Positions 1-8,722 of a DNA stretch of 64,000 nucleotides are shown piece by piece. The stretch is from CAYSAQ01 sp964429235. GTDB taxonomy: Bacteria; Margulisbacteria; Riflemargulisbacteria; GWF2-35-9; DYQY01. The stretch is taken from contig CAYSAQ010000001.1 of assembly GCA_964429235.1 (NCBI GenBank), positions 271,283 through 335,282 of the forward strand, written 5' to 3'. The first letter of the stretch is position 1, and each line of letters starts with the position of its first letter. The position numbers and the translations under genes are program-made. The notes under the pieces were generated by a model. The model worked only from the letters and a program-made list of their open reading frames with translations, did not search any database and was not told the origin of the DNA.

Positions 1-2568
1 ATATTTATTCAAAATTCTCCTTATCTGGTCTTCGTATTTTGAAAAATCTATTATTTCTGCATGCATTGCTTTAACTATTTTTTTAATCTCAATAAAACGT
101 TTCAAATCAAGCACATAACGTTTCATTTTTGCATCATCAAACTTTTCAAAAAAATCTGGCAATCCTCTACATACAGCGAAGTTCTTAATAAATGAATTAA
201 CTAGTTCATAATAACGTTCACGTTTCTCTATATCACCAGACACTTTATTTATATATTCTTGTGAATCTTTCCTGTTTTTAACATCATTAAACATTGAATG
301 AAGATGCTGATAAACACTTTCTAAATCTGAAATCTTTTCATCAGTATCTATTAATGCTCTATTAATATCCTCTATATCATAATTAGAAAATAATTCTAGT
401 GCATACCTAAGATTTTTAGCATTCTTAGAGTAATCTATAATAATCCCATTAGTCTTAGACTCTTTAGCATTGTCACCATTAAAAAGCCTATTTACCCTTG
501 CTATAGCTTGTAAAAGATTATGCTCCTTTAATTCCTTAGCAAGATATAGGAAGGTATTACGTGGAGCATCAAATCCTGTTAATAATTTATCTACTACAAT
601 AATAATCTTGCAACCGTCTGGATTGTCTTTAAAATCTTTAATAATAGATTTTTCTCTAATCTCTAAGGAATACCCGTGCTTATGCTTTTCTTTATCCAAA
701 AATTCTGCAACAAGCTTCTTATGCTCTGGCAACTTATCGTCTGCAACATCATCTAAACTATTGTCAGATATAATCACATTGGAGTCATGAAAGCCAGCTA
801 GCTTAAATGCTTCTTGAAATAAAACTGCTGCATATTTGGAGGGAGCAACAACCTGGGCCTTAAGGCCTGTATCTTTAAACTCTTCATAATGGTCCAAAAT
901 ATCAGAAGCGATAAACTCTATTCGTTGAGAATTCTGTTCAATAATCTTTGAACTTGTAAACTTCTTCTCCAAATCTTTTCGTTGTTCTTCTGTTAAATCT
1001 TTTGTTGCTCTATCATAAAATTTATCGAGGATGCTTTGTTGCACTGATTGCTCTACAAATCTTGCTTGATATATTAATGGCAATACAGCGCCATCTTCTT
1101 CTGCCTCTGAAATTGTATAAGAATCTATTAAACCCCTAAACTTACTAACACTCTCCTTATCCTTCTTCATTAATGGTGTACCTGTAAATGCTATCTGACA
1201 TGAATTAGGCAATGTCCTATTCAGCTCTATATTTGCTAAACCACCTTGGGTTCTATGAGCTTCATCTATTAAAACAAATACATTTGGATCAGTATCAGTA
1301 AAATCTCTGAACTCTTTTGATGACTCAAACTTATGAACCAGAGTTGTAATAACTCTCAAATCCTTTTCTTTGATTAATTTCAATAGCTCTTTACCATTAT
1401 TTGCTTGAATAACACCTTTTTTCACATTACATGCTTCAAAAGTATCTCTGATTTGTTTATCAAGGTCTTTTCTATCTGTAACAACAACAATACGAGGTAA
1501 CTCGATAGAATCCTGCTCAATAATAGCTTTAACTAGCATAACCATTGTAAGCGATTTCCCAGAACCCTGAGTATGCCATACTAGTCCACCATTTCGTCTG
1601 CCATTTTCTTTTATATCAGAAACTCTTTTAATGATTTTCTTTATAGCAAAATACTGTTGATAACGAGCTATCTTCTTAACATTTGCATCATAGATAACAA
1701 AACCATGAACAAGCTCTAAAAGTCGCTCTGGTCGCAACAAACTATAAATACCATTATCCTGTTCTGAGATTGCTCTATCACCTACATAAGCGTCTCTTCT
1801 TAATAAATCATGATTTACTATAGTTATATCTTCTTGTTTTGAGTGGACATCAATACTCTCATACACAACACCATCATACTCATCTTTATCAGCACCTTTT
1901 TCTTTCCATACAGCCCAAAATTCAAATGGAGTATTCATAGTTGCATACTTAATCTCTCGAACATTGCAGGCAACTAACACCTGTGGGAATAAAAAGAACT
2001 TTGGTGTTTGTTCTTTTCCTTGGTTACGAATCATCTGAGTAACAGCATCAGTTACTGGCACTGAAGACTTCTTGTTCTCTATAACAGCAAAGGGGATCCC
2101 GTTAACAAACAGAACGATATCAGGTCTACGGTTATGAACCTCATCCAATTCATACTCAGCACAAACATGGAACTTGTTATTATTAGGTGTTTCAAAATCT
2201 ATAAACCTCAACTGAGGATGCACATTCTTACCGTTAATTATCTCTGACACGCCAACACCAGATATTATCTTCGAAAAAATGTCTTCTGAGGCCTTAACTA
2301 CCCCGTCAGACATATTAATATTTTCTAACTCGAATATTTGCTCTCTTATGCTTTTATCTGATACTTCTAAAGAATTAATCTTACGTACTGCTTCAAATGC
2401 GATATCTTGGAATATATATTTTGATTTGCTTTCCCTAATTCGATTTACTTCTGCTCTAGGAATGTATTCATATCCTAAATTAATTAATTGCAATATTGCA
2501 GGTATTTGAGAATTTGAAGCCTCATCAAAATCAGGCAAATCGTAGTCATTTTCAAAATATTCAGACAT
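1..2568 (-). CDS. hsdR: Type I restriction enzyme R subunit HsdR (partial, C-terminus beyond window)
   Basis: This is the motor and nuclease subunit of a type I restriction-modification complex, which cuts DNA after ATP-driven translocation. I translated it by hand: an open frame of 856 residues runs from ATG at 2568 off the window edge. It shows an N-terminal PD-(D/E)xK-type nuclease motif (RRPDIVLFVNGIPFAVIENK), then a superfamily 2 helicase core with Walker A (HTQGSGKSLTM), the DEAH box (VLIDEAHRTQGG) and motif III (FTGTPLM). A later LLTGFDAP stretch belongs to the second RecA fold. The start follows the DinD stop by four bases with an AAAGGA ribosome site, so it is co-transcribed with dinD and hsdS. 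Family members are about 1000 residues, so roughly the last 150 are missing from view. Confidence 0.95.
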   Translation of the reverse strand, partial: MSEYFENDYDLPDFDEASNSQIPAILQLINLGYEYIPRAEVNRIRESKSKYIFQDIAFEAVRKINSLEVSDKSIREQIFELENINMSDGVVKASEDIFSKIISGVGVSEIINGKNVHPQLRFIDFETPNNNKFHVCAEYELDEVHNRRPDIVLFVNGIPFAVIENKKSSVPVTDAVTQMIRNQGKEQTPKFFLFPQVLVACNVREIKYATMNTPFEFWAVWKEKGADKDEYDGVVYESIDVHSKQEDITIVNHDLLRRDAYVGDRAISEQDNGIYSLLRPERLLELVHGFVIYDANVKKIARYQQYFAIKKIIKRVSDIKENGRRNGGLVWHTQGSGKSLTMVMLVKAIIEQDSIELPRIVVVTDRKDLDKQIRDTFEACNVKKGVIQANNGKELLKLIKEKDLRVITTLVHKFESSKEFRDFTDTDPNVFVLIDEAHRTQGGLANIELNRTLPNSCQIAFTGTPLMKKDKESVSKFRGLIDSYTISEAEEDGAVLPLIYQARFVEQSVQQSILDKFYDRATKDLTEEQRKDLEKKFTSSKIIEQNSQRIEFIASDILDHYEEFKDTGLKAQVVAPSKYAAVLFQEAFKLAGFHDSNVIISDNSLDDVADDKLPEHKKLVAEFLDKEKHKHGYSLEIREKSIIKDFKDNPDGCKIIIVVDKLLTGFDAPRNTFLYLAKELKEHNLLQAIARVNRLFNGDNAKESKTNGIIIDYSKNAKNLRYALELFSNYDIEDINRALIDTDEKISDLESVYQHLHSMFNDVKNRKDSQEYINKVSGDIEKRERYYELVNSFIKNFAVCRGLPDFFEKFDDAKMKRYVLDLKRFIEIKKIVKAMHAEIIDFSKYEDQIRRILNKY

Positions 2569-2572
2569 TGTT

Positions 2573-3418
2573 TTATTCCTTTAATCCTTTAATTTTACTT
2601 GTAGCAATTTTCTTTTCTTGAGATTTAACTCGTCTTTCTAACTTCTTTATATCTTCTTCTGGTAGTAGTTTTTCAGGGATTATACCTCTTTTTATCAAAA
2701 GATCTCTTACGTCATGATTGTTTTGAATATGCTCATTTGTTATTTCATGTTCACCATATAGATCATCTTTTTTTACATTAAAATTTGTAATTTCTGTAGC
2801 AAGGTTTTTTGCAGTTATCGTTACTGTTGGTAAGAAGTCAGCTAGTGGTCTACCTTTAGGAATATCCAGCTTATTTTTCATTGCTTGCGTATTCTTTCCA
2901 CCAAAAAGAATGGAATCACCTTTTGACCTGATTCTGCCAAAACCTTTTTCATCTACACCACGCTCATAAATATTCTTTGATAACTCTGTTTCAGATGTTG
3001 TAAGTTTTTTTCTTGCATCAAGTCTTTCATTTAACTTTAATCGTTCTTCTATGATTTCCTGCTTTCTTGTTTGAATTGCAAAATAACTTTGGGCAAAAGC
3101 GATTACAGGTTTTGCCGAGTCTCCATTCATAGCAATTAAATAACACGCATAACGGGTAAACATAACATCTTTTATCTCTCTTTTTGCTCCTGATCCTAAA
3201 TCTACCATTTTGTTGACCTCAACAAAATGGTCTAATGGGTCCTGCTTACTATTAACACAAGCCTCAATAGCCTTATCTATAACTTTTATAAAGTTTCTCC
3301 ACTCCGCATACTCAAGCAGCTCTTGTATATCTCTAGCAAACCAAAACTCAACTCCATTGTCTTCAAACATATAATCATTAAATGATTTATACATTCTCGC
3401 TATTTTCATTTTCTCCAT
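2573..3418 (-). CDS. dinD: DinD-like DNA damage-inducible protein D
   Basis: The 281-residue protein matches the DinD family: N-terminal BRO-N/KilA-like region (FNDYMFEDNGVEFWFARDIQ), the central VMFTRYACYLIAMNGD stretch, and the family signature around KGFGRIRSKGD and the NKLDIPKGRPLADFLP segment. In E. coli, DinD is SOS-induced and reported to inhibit RecA filaments; whether this homologue does the same is inference. It lies between hsdS and hsdR, 22 bases after the hsdS stop, with a GGAG ribosome site six bases before ATG. DinD/RhuM-type genes are frequent passengers in type I restriction operons. No LexA-type box is visible immediately upstream, so it is probably expressed with the operon. 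Confidence 0.85.
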   Translation of the reverse strand: MEKMKIARMYKSFNDYMFEDNGVEFWFARDIQELLEYAEWRNFIKVIDKAIEACVNSKQDPLDHFVEVNKMVDLGSGAKREIKDVMFTRYACYLIAMNGDSAKPVIAFAQSYFAIQTRKQEIIEERLKLNERLDARKKLTTSETELSKNIYERGVDEKGFGRIRSKGDSILFGGKNTQAMKNKLDIPKGRPLADFLPTVTITAKNLATEITNFNVKKDDLYGEHEITNEHIQNNHDVRDLLIKRGIIPEKLLPEEDIKKLERRVKSQEKKIATSKIKGLKE

Positions 3419-3440
3419 AACTAACTCCTTTCATAACCAT

Positions 3441-4589
3441 TTAATTATCTGCGTTTCTAAACTCTTGCATTCTAATCTCACCAGTTACTAGTTTGTTTAA
3501 TAAAAATTTCTTTTGTTTTTGTGTTTTTTTTAATTTTTGTTCGTATAGGTCTATTTCTTCATCTGCATCTGTGAGAACTTGAGCGATGGCTTTTTGCTCC
3601 ATTAAACAAGGTATCTTAATTTTCATATCAGCTATCATTTCCATACGAACTGAATCTACAGAACCTTTAGCACTCATAGAAAAAACCCTTTTAGGAAATT
3701 TACTTTTAAAAATAAAGAAAAACCATTTACCACATACATCAACATCAAAACTATGAATATTATATACTCTTTGATGATAATCAAACTTACCATTTATGTA
3801 ATGGAAAATTTTACCGACACCAACACCATCTCCAGAAGTTATTACTGCCTCTCCGTCAAAGGAATATGAATTAATTCTTTCAATTGTCTGAGACCTTACA
3901 AAAAATGGATATAAACCATCATCAATTTTATTTTGAGTATCTTTAGCGCCAGTACAAATAGAAGAAAATTCTTTTATTCTTTTTTCTTCCCACTCTCCAC
4001 TAAACCCCTTCAACCTAGTCTTACCAGTTAGCAACTGTTGCATTAGTCCTTTTTTTCGATCTTTCAATAAATCTATTTTTTTAGTTAATAAATCGATGCC
4101 TTCATCGAAGTTGGTGAGGACTTGGGCAATGGCTTTTTGTTCAGGTAATGGGGGCATACAAAATTTAAGTTTTTTAATATCTGAACTGTTAACAGCTGTA
4201 AATGTTGAACCTTGTTCATATTTCTTCCATCTTAATTCATATCGCAATAAATACTGATATATATAACTCTGGTTACTTTTTGTTGCTCTAATTGCACAAA
4301 CCCCTCTACCAATACATGCATTATGTATCGATAATGCGATATCCCCAACTGGTGCTCGAACACTCATTAATATATCATTGGGATTACATGTTTTAGTAAT
4401 TTCTGTAGTCCATTGTCGAGGTGCAGACAATCGATTATTCATATCAGTGTTTCCTTGAATTAATGGCGTTCCGTTACCCTCTGTATTATATGACGATGAT
4501 AATGGTGATTGCCCCATAATTATTAAGCATACATCATTTAATAATACGTCTTTCCAACCTTTAGGGATTTGGTTGTTAGGTTTTGTCAT
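3441..4589 (-). CDS. hsdS: Type I restriction enzyme specificity subunit HsdS (full length)
   Basis: This is the DNA-recognition subunit, 382 residues, with the classic two-TRD layout. TRD1 begins at KGWKDVLLNDVCLIIMGQSP and ends in a conserved spacer helix (PLPEQKAIAQVLTNFDEGI). TRD2 begins at SGEWEEKRIKEFSSICTGAK and ends in a second copy of the spacer (MEQKAIAQVLTDADEEIDL). Each TRD would read half of a bipartite target. The ATG sits inside the 3' end of the upstream membrane-protein gene (14-base overlap) and has an AAGGAG site in that gene's last codons, so translation is probably coupled. It is far from hsdM, separated by the Abi-TIR-membrane cassette. Confidence 0.95.
   Translation of the reverse strand: MTKPNNQIPKGWKDVLLNDVCLIIMGQSPLSSSYNTEGNGTPLIQGNTDMNNRLSAPRQWTTEITKTCNPNDILMSVRAPVGDIALSIHNACIGRGVCAIRATKSNQSYIYQYLLRYELRWKKYEQGSTFTAVNSSDIKKLKFCMPPLPEQKAIAQVLTNFDEGIDLLTKKIDLLKDRKKGLMQQLLTGKTRLKGFSGEWEEKRIKEFSSICTGAKDTQNKIDDGLYPFFVRSQTIERINSYSFDGEAVITSGDGVGVGKIFHYINGKFDYHQRVYNIHSFDVDVCGKWFFFIFKSKFPKRVFSMSAKGSVDSVRMEMIADMKIKIPCLMEQKAIAQVLTDADEEIDLYEQKLKKTQKQKKFLLNKLVTGEIRMQEFRNADN
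3558..3600. repeat. Direct repeat copy 1 inside hsdS (second spacer helix)
   Basis: This imperfect 43-base direct repeat encodes the central EQKAIAQVLT helix motif of the second half of HsdS. Its partner is at 4101-4143, and about three quarters of positions match by eye. Such repeats let type I S genes exchange TRD halves by recombination. Confidence 0.6.
4101..4143. repeat. Direct repeat copy 2 inside hsdS (first spacer helix)
   Basis: This is the partner of the repeat at 3558-3600 and encodes PEQKAIAQVLTNFDE at the end of TRD1. It lies about 540 bases away in the same orientation and frame. Confidence 0.6.
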
Positions 4590-5406
4590 TAGGTGGTGTC
4601 TCCTTAATGTTTCGATTATTTTTTATTCTTTTATATTCTTGATAAATAGTTTGTTTTATTATTATTTCAAAATCAAATCCTTTTACATTATATGAATCAA
4701 TAGCTTCTATCGTTAAATCAAAAATTTCTCCTGAACTTATAAATAAATTGCGAACAGTACGAGTCATAAAATATGATAATTCTTTATATTCATCTTTTTG
4801 AACTGCAGATATTTCTTTGTTATGCCTAGTTTCTTTTACGCTTTCATTTATTCCCAGTGCATATTCCTTAATAATTATAAAAGCTTGTACGAATTCCCCC
4901 CACTTAATAAATAAATTTTTTTGTTTAGAATACTTTGATTTACAATAATCATTTAATAAAACAATATGCTCTGGCATTAGTTCTTTAATTTCTAAAATCG
5001 CTAAGCCCAAAGGTCTATCCTGGTTTATTCTTTCATCATCAACTTGTTTTAATCGATATATAATTGATAGATTATAATATGCAATACTGTAAGCTTCTTG
5101 TAGTTTATTAAATTTCATCTTTTTCTTTTGTTGTTCCTTAAACCATGTTTCAAGAAGGAAAACAATAAGACCTACTATTAGTCCTGTTAGTATACCTGGA
5201 GCATAATCTTTCCAGAAAGATACTTTGGAGTCAATAATAATAGGATATGCATGATTTCCTTGTTGCAATGTGATTGTTTCTTTTTTTGTATATGCAACTA
5301 GTTCATTAAGTGTTGAGGAATGAACAGTTAATGCTACGTTAACTGTAGGGTTATTTAAAGAAACATATATTTGATTATTAATAGTGGCAATATTAGTTGT
5401 TGGCAT
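4576..5406 (-). CDS. Single-pass membrane protein of unknown function, paired with TIR gene
   Basis: I do not recognise this family. The protein has 276 residues from the ATG at 5406. A longer frame from 5439 exists, but the inner ATG overlaps the TIR stop as TAATG and has an AAAGGA site nine bases before it. The first ~65 residues look beta-rich and polar. One clear membrane span follows (APGILTGLIVGLIVFLLETW), then a Lys-rich KEQQKKKMKF stop-transfer and about 185 residues of helical, charged sequence. No macro, SLOG or nuclease motif is visible. It is sandwiched between TIR and hsdS with overlaps on both sides. A membrane effector or sensor working with the TIR protein is plausible, but only from context. 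Confidence 0.8.
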   Translation of the reverse strand: MPTTNIATINNQIYVSLNNPTVNVALTVHSSTLNELVAYTKKETITLQQGNHAYPIIIDSKVSFWKDYAPGILTGLIVGLIVFLLETWFKEQQKKKMKFNKLQEAYSIAYYNLSIIYRLKQVDDERINQDRPLGLAILEIKELMPEHIVLLNDYCKSKYSKQKNLFIKWGEFVQAFIIIKEYALGINESVKETRHNKEISAVQKDEYKELSYFMTRTVRNLFISSGEIFDLTIEAIDSYNVKGFDFEIIIKQTIYQEYKRIKNNRNIKETPPNDKT

Positions 5407-6182
5407 TAGGTTGATTCCTTTAAAGGGATTAGCCCCCATTGACCTCGTTGTTTTTCATGCATTACTCCTATGAATTTAATATCAATATCTTTTTTCTTGG
5501 TTATTTCTGCTACAAAAGGGAATCCAGGAACTGTAGCAGCGCCTATAGACATTGTTTGTCCATTAAATATTTTGCCATTGTTCAATTTTATTCCTTCATT
5601 AAAACCACCCATAAACATAACCTGACTAATACATTTAAACTTTAATTCACCTTTAGTATTATTTACTAATAATAAATAGTTAGAAATCGGCTCCATATAA
5701 TGAATCGCCTTACATTCTATAATTAATTTATTATCTAGTTTTTTCACTTCAGCTATTAAGTTATGAAATTCAGCTGGTTGCCGATATGTGTTTTCTCCAG
5801 AAATAACATCAATAAGTTGTCTAAGAGTGACTTCTAGTCCATCTTGAAATAAATTTATCCATAATGTCTGTAATAATACTGGTGGCATTAAGCAATCATC
5901 TAATTTTACAGGAATAAATTTAGTTTCTCCTTTTGTAGCTTTTAATATTGCATTTTGCCATTCAAGTTCAACAAGTTTACTTTGCAGACTATTTTTTGAT
6001 ACAAAAAATATAAAGAATTTACATTTATCAAGTCCTTCATTCATTTTATCGATGACGCCATCACCTGGTTGAATTGACCATGAGTCATAGAAAACTTTAT
6101 CTTGTCCAAACGTATCTTTTAAACGAACAGCTAATTGTTCGATAATAGGTTTATCTTTGTGGTTATGTGAAAGAAAGATCAC
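5406..6182 (-). CDS. TIR-domain protein, probable NAD-consuming immune effector or signal enzyme
   Basis: The N-terminal ~135 residues are a TIR domain: the opening strand IFLSHNHKDK, then VFYDSWSIQPGD (BB-loop region), CKFFIFFVSKNSLQS, and VELEWQNAI carrying the Glu expected to be catalytic in NADase TIRs. The last ~115 residues (after GENTYRQPAEF) look beta-rich and are unassigned. Bacterial TIR proteins often cleave NAD or make cyclic ADP-ribose signals, as in Thoeris; activity here is inferred. I chose the GTG at 6182 (a longer frame starts at TTG 6200) because GTGA overlaps the Abi stop and GGGAGG lies ten bases upstream. The product is 258 residues. Confidence 0.88.
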   Translation of the reverse strand: MIFLSHNHKDKPIIEQLAVRLKDTFGQDKVFYDSWSIQPGDGVIDKMNEGLDKCKFFIFFVSKNSLQSKLVELEWQNAILKATKGETKFIPVKLDDCLMPPVLLQTLWINLFQDGLEVTLRQLIDVISGENTYRQPAEFHNLIAEVKKLDNKLIIECKAIHYMEPISNYLLLVNNTKGELKFKCISQVMFMGGFNEGIKLNNGKIFNGQTMSIGAATVPGFPFVAEITKKKDIDIKFIGVMHEKQRGQWGLIPLKEST

Positions 6183-7093
6183 TTCAAAAAATCCTCCCAA
6201 TTAGTAGGGAATCCATATGCGCCCAGTTCAATGCTTGGGAATTCATTAGCCAATTCATTTAATCTATATTTCCATTTGCTTTGTGAAGCAATTTCTTGCA
6301 TAAAATAATTACAAATCATAATAATACTAAAAACTTTTTGATTTGAAACAGTAGTTGGATTATGCCATTTTGGAAATTTGTTTTTTGCAGGAATTAAAGG
6401 CTTATAACCAAGCACCCTATTAAAAAGTATTGAATGGTGAGCACAAATGTTTCTCATCGAATGTAATGATCTAATCCAAGATAAAAGCAATTTATCAGCT
6501 ATTTTATAATGCGAAGCTATTTTTTTTATTAGCTCATCGGGCAATCCTTTAAACAAGGTATGTGTTGTTCCAAATGAAACTATTTCTATAAGTATCCATA
6601 TTGGTAAGTCATTATGTTTCCGCCCATATTTATTAAAGAAATTTACAACAAAGTTTTCTTTAGATTTACTTGATTTCCCTCTTTTTCTAAATGTTTCTTT
6701 TCGAATCCCTTTGATTAGGTTCTTATACTCTTTACTTGTTAGGTTAGGAAAGTTGCTTTTCTTTAAATAGCCAAATGTTCCACATTTCTCAGCAAAAAGG
6801 TATACTACTTGTGTCCTGAAAGAAATCTCAATCCTTTCAATAGCCTCTAGTAATATAATCCTGAGTCTACGATCAAATTTGTATAAGTCCCAGATTTTTT
6901 CTAAAGTTATATCTGATAGGAAGTTTTCAGAATTTTTTTGTCTAAAAGGATAGAGATACCCAGTAAATCTATAATAATTAACTGACTGTAAAACTTTAAC
7001 CAGCTTTCCCTTATCAGCTATCAATCCTCTGGAAATTAATTTATTAGCTTGATCCTCAAAAGATATCCATTGCTTGTTATATTGCATAGACAT
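6179..7093 (-). CDS. Abi_2-family (AbiD/AbiF-like) abortive infection protein with HEPN-type motif
   Basis: The 304-residue protein matches the Abi_2 family: N-terminal SFEDQANKLISRGLIADKGK, the NYYRFTGYLYPF motif, IWDLYKFDRRLRIILLEAIE, and a C-terminal SMRNICAHHSILFNRVL. The last contains R-x4-H, the catalytic signature of HEPN RNases, so RNA cleavage during phage infection is the likely role (inferred from the family). Translation may begin at the first ATG (7093) or at the second (7087). The second has the better spacing, six bases, to AGGGG. The gene sits directly downstream of a hairpin and U-tract at 7101-7149, so expression depends on readthrough or processing of that element. Its stop overlaps the TIR start by four bases. 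Confidence 0.9.
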   Translation of the reverse strand: MSMQYNKQWISFEDQANKLISRGLIADKGKLVKVLQSVNYYRFTGYLYPFRQKNSENFLSDITLEKIWDLYKFDRRLRIILLEAIERIEISFRTQVVYLFAEKCGTFGYLKKSNFPNLTSKEYKNLIKGIRKETFRKRGKSSKSKENFVVNFFNKYGRKHNDLPIWILIEIVSFGTTHTLFKGLPDELIKKIASHYKIADKLLLSWIRSLHSMRNICAHHSILFNRVLGYKPLIPAKNKFPKWHNPTTVSNQKVFSIIMICNYFMQEIASQSKWKYRLNELANEFPSIELGAYGFPTNWEDFLK

Positions 7094-7100
7094 CCCCTGA

Positions 7101-7154
7101 AAATAAAAAAACCCGTCGAATTACGCTTACATGTAGAGGCGCGACGGGTATACT
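7101..7154 (-). ncRNA. Small hairpin RNA with intrinsic-terminator tail ahead of the Abi gene (candidate)
   Basis: The minus strand holds a perfect 8-bp stem, ACCCGTCG (7149-7142) with CGACGGGT (7118-7111), followed at once by a T-rich run (7110-7101). The 23-base loop contains the 8-base palindrome TACATGTA and an inner CGC/GCG pair. A TATAAT box at 7166-7161 would start transcription near 7154, giving an RNA of about 54 bases. It lies just before the Abi_2 gene. I recall that Abi_2/AbiF genes in other bacteria have been linked to structured RNAs but cannot verify a match here. The alternative is a simple terminator-attenuator in the hsdM-abi junction. Confidence 0.6.
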
Positions 7155-7160
7155 ATTTTC

Positions 7161-7166
7161 ATTATA
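7161..7166 (-). promoter_or_regulatory. -10 box for the small RNA / Abi cassette
   Basis: A perfect TATAAT lies on the minus strand, six to seven bases upstream of the predicted RNA start and within the very AT-rich hsdM-abi gap. No good -35 hexamer is seen at 16-18 bases (GTTTAA or TGTTTA), so strength is uncertain. Confidence 0.45.
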
Positions 7167-7222
7167 CCCATAAAATGAGTAAATTAAACATATTATTATT
7201 AATATTATGATCATAATATAAA

Positions 7223-8722
7223 CTATCCCAATATCTCTTCTAAATGCTTCTTCATCTTTTTTTCAGCAACTACAAGCTGTTTATCAATTTCAACAAGCTC
7301 TTTTTGAACTTTTGTAATATCTATCTCTTCTTCTTCCTCAAAAGTATCCACAAAACGAGTTATATTTAAATTATAGTCGTTTTCTTCTATTTCTTTGTAA
7401 TTAACAACCCTAGCGAATTTCTCTACATCTTCTCGTTTTTCATAAGTATCAAGAATCTTCTTAATATTTTTTGGTTCAAGCTTATTCTGAGCTTTTTCTG
7501 ATTTAAACTCTTTTGATGCTTCAATAAAGAATATATCTTTCTTGTTTTCATTAGCACCACCAACTTCTCGAGACTTATCTATAATCAATATAGCAACAGG
7601 TATACCTGTAGTTTGAAAAAGACCTGCTGGCAAACCAATAACAGTATCAATAATATTTTCTTCTAAAAGCTGTTTTCTTATCTTTCCTTCTGCGCCACCT
7701 CTAAACAAAACACCATGAGGAACAATCACAACAACTTTTCCTTCTTTTGCTTTTGCTGTCTCTATCATATGACTGATAAAGGCATAATCACCTTTATCTT
7801 TTGGCGCTATGCCTCTGTGAAATCTATTATATGGATCATTTTCAGCATTTTCAGCACCCCATTTTTTTAAACTAAATGGTGGATTTGCCACTACTAAGTC
7901 AAACTTCATTAATCTATCGTCTTCTATTAGTAATGGGTGGTTTAATGTGTCACCCCACTCTAACCTTGCCGAATCCTTACCGTGCAGAAACATATTCATT
8001 CTTGCTAAATTATAAGTAGTTCCTATCTTTTCTTGACCATATAGTGCATAGTTATTTGAACCAACTTCATCACCTGCTAATAGTAAGAGACCACCCGACC
8101 CCATAGCTGGATCACAAATACGAGAACCCTCTTTAGGTTTTGCTAATTTTGCAACAAGTTCAGCAACTTCGTGTACTGTAAAAAACTCACCCGCCTTTTT
8201 CCCTGCATCAGCACCGAACCGCTCAATCATAAACATATATGCACGACCTATAATATCTTCTTCTGCCTCACTAAGGTCTATTTTGGCAAAATCACCAATC
8301 AAATCACGCAACATTTTATTTCTCTGAGTAGTTTTACCTAGGACTGACTCAGAATTAAAATTAACTGAATCAAACAATCCTTTTAATCGCTCATTCTTAT
8401 CTTCTATCTTATGCAAAGCTTTATTAATGATTTCGCCAATATTATCGGCTGACTGTTGCCTGTATATATCATAAAAACTTGCTCCTTTTGGCAATACAAA
8501 CCTAAAATTCTTTAACTTCATCGAGATTCTTTCTTCATCACTACCATATCTAGCTTCAAGCTTTTCTACTTCAACTTTATGAAGGTCACTCATGTATTTA
8601 TAGAACAAAAAAGTCAACGCATAATCTTTAAAAACTCCACCATCCACAGTTCCCCTAGATGAATTTGCAGCATCCCATAAAGTACCGTTCAATACATCTT
8701 GTGTATATTTTTTAGTATTCAT
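7223..8722 (-). CDS. hsdM: Type I restriction-modification DNA methyltransferase subunit HsdM
   Basis: This N6-adenine methyltransferase subunit of the type I complex has 499 residues. It shows an N-terminal helical HsdM_N domain (LWDAANSSRGTVDGGVFKDY), the AdoMet-binding motif I (CDPAMGSGGLLLLAG) and the catalytic motif IV NPPF (LVVANPPFSLKKWG). The C-terminal tail, rich in Glu and Lys (EEEEEIDITKVQKELVEIDK), is a predicted coiled coil, as usual for contact with HsdS. The ATG overlaps the stop of the half-HsdS gene (TAATG), with AGGAG upstream, so the two are translationally coupled. The typical partners hsdS and hsdR are about 2.6 kb further on, after the Abi-TIR cassette. Confidence 0.97.
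   Translation of the reverse strand: MNTKKYTQDVLNGTLWDAANSSRGTVDGGVFKDYALTFLFYKYMSDLHKVEVEKLEARYGSDEERISMKLKNFRFVLPKGASFYDIYRQQSADNIGEIINKALHKIEDKNERLKGLFDSVNFNSESVLGKTTQRNKMLRDLIGDFAKIDLSEAEEDIIGRAYMFMIERFGADAGKKAGEFFTVHEVAELVAKLAKPKEGSRICDPAMGSGGLLLLAGDEVGSNNYALYGQEKIGTTYNLARMNMFLHGKDSARLEWGDTLNHPLLIEDDRLMKFDLVVANPPFSLKKWGAENAENDPYNRFHRGIAPKDKGDYAFISHMIETAKAKEGKVVVIVPHGVLFRGGAEGKIRKQLLEENIIDTVIGLPAGLFQTTGIPVAILIIDKSREVGGANENKKDIFFIEASKEFKSEKAQNKLEPKNIKKILDTYEKREDVEKFARVVNYKEIEENDYNLNITRFVDTFEEEEEIDITKVQKELVEIDKQLVVAEKKMKKHLEEILG

Noticed and set aside
470..790. Open frame of 106 residues on the plus strand
   Set aside because: It is antisense to the HsdR coding frame, which is fully supported by helicase and nuclease motifs.
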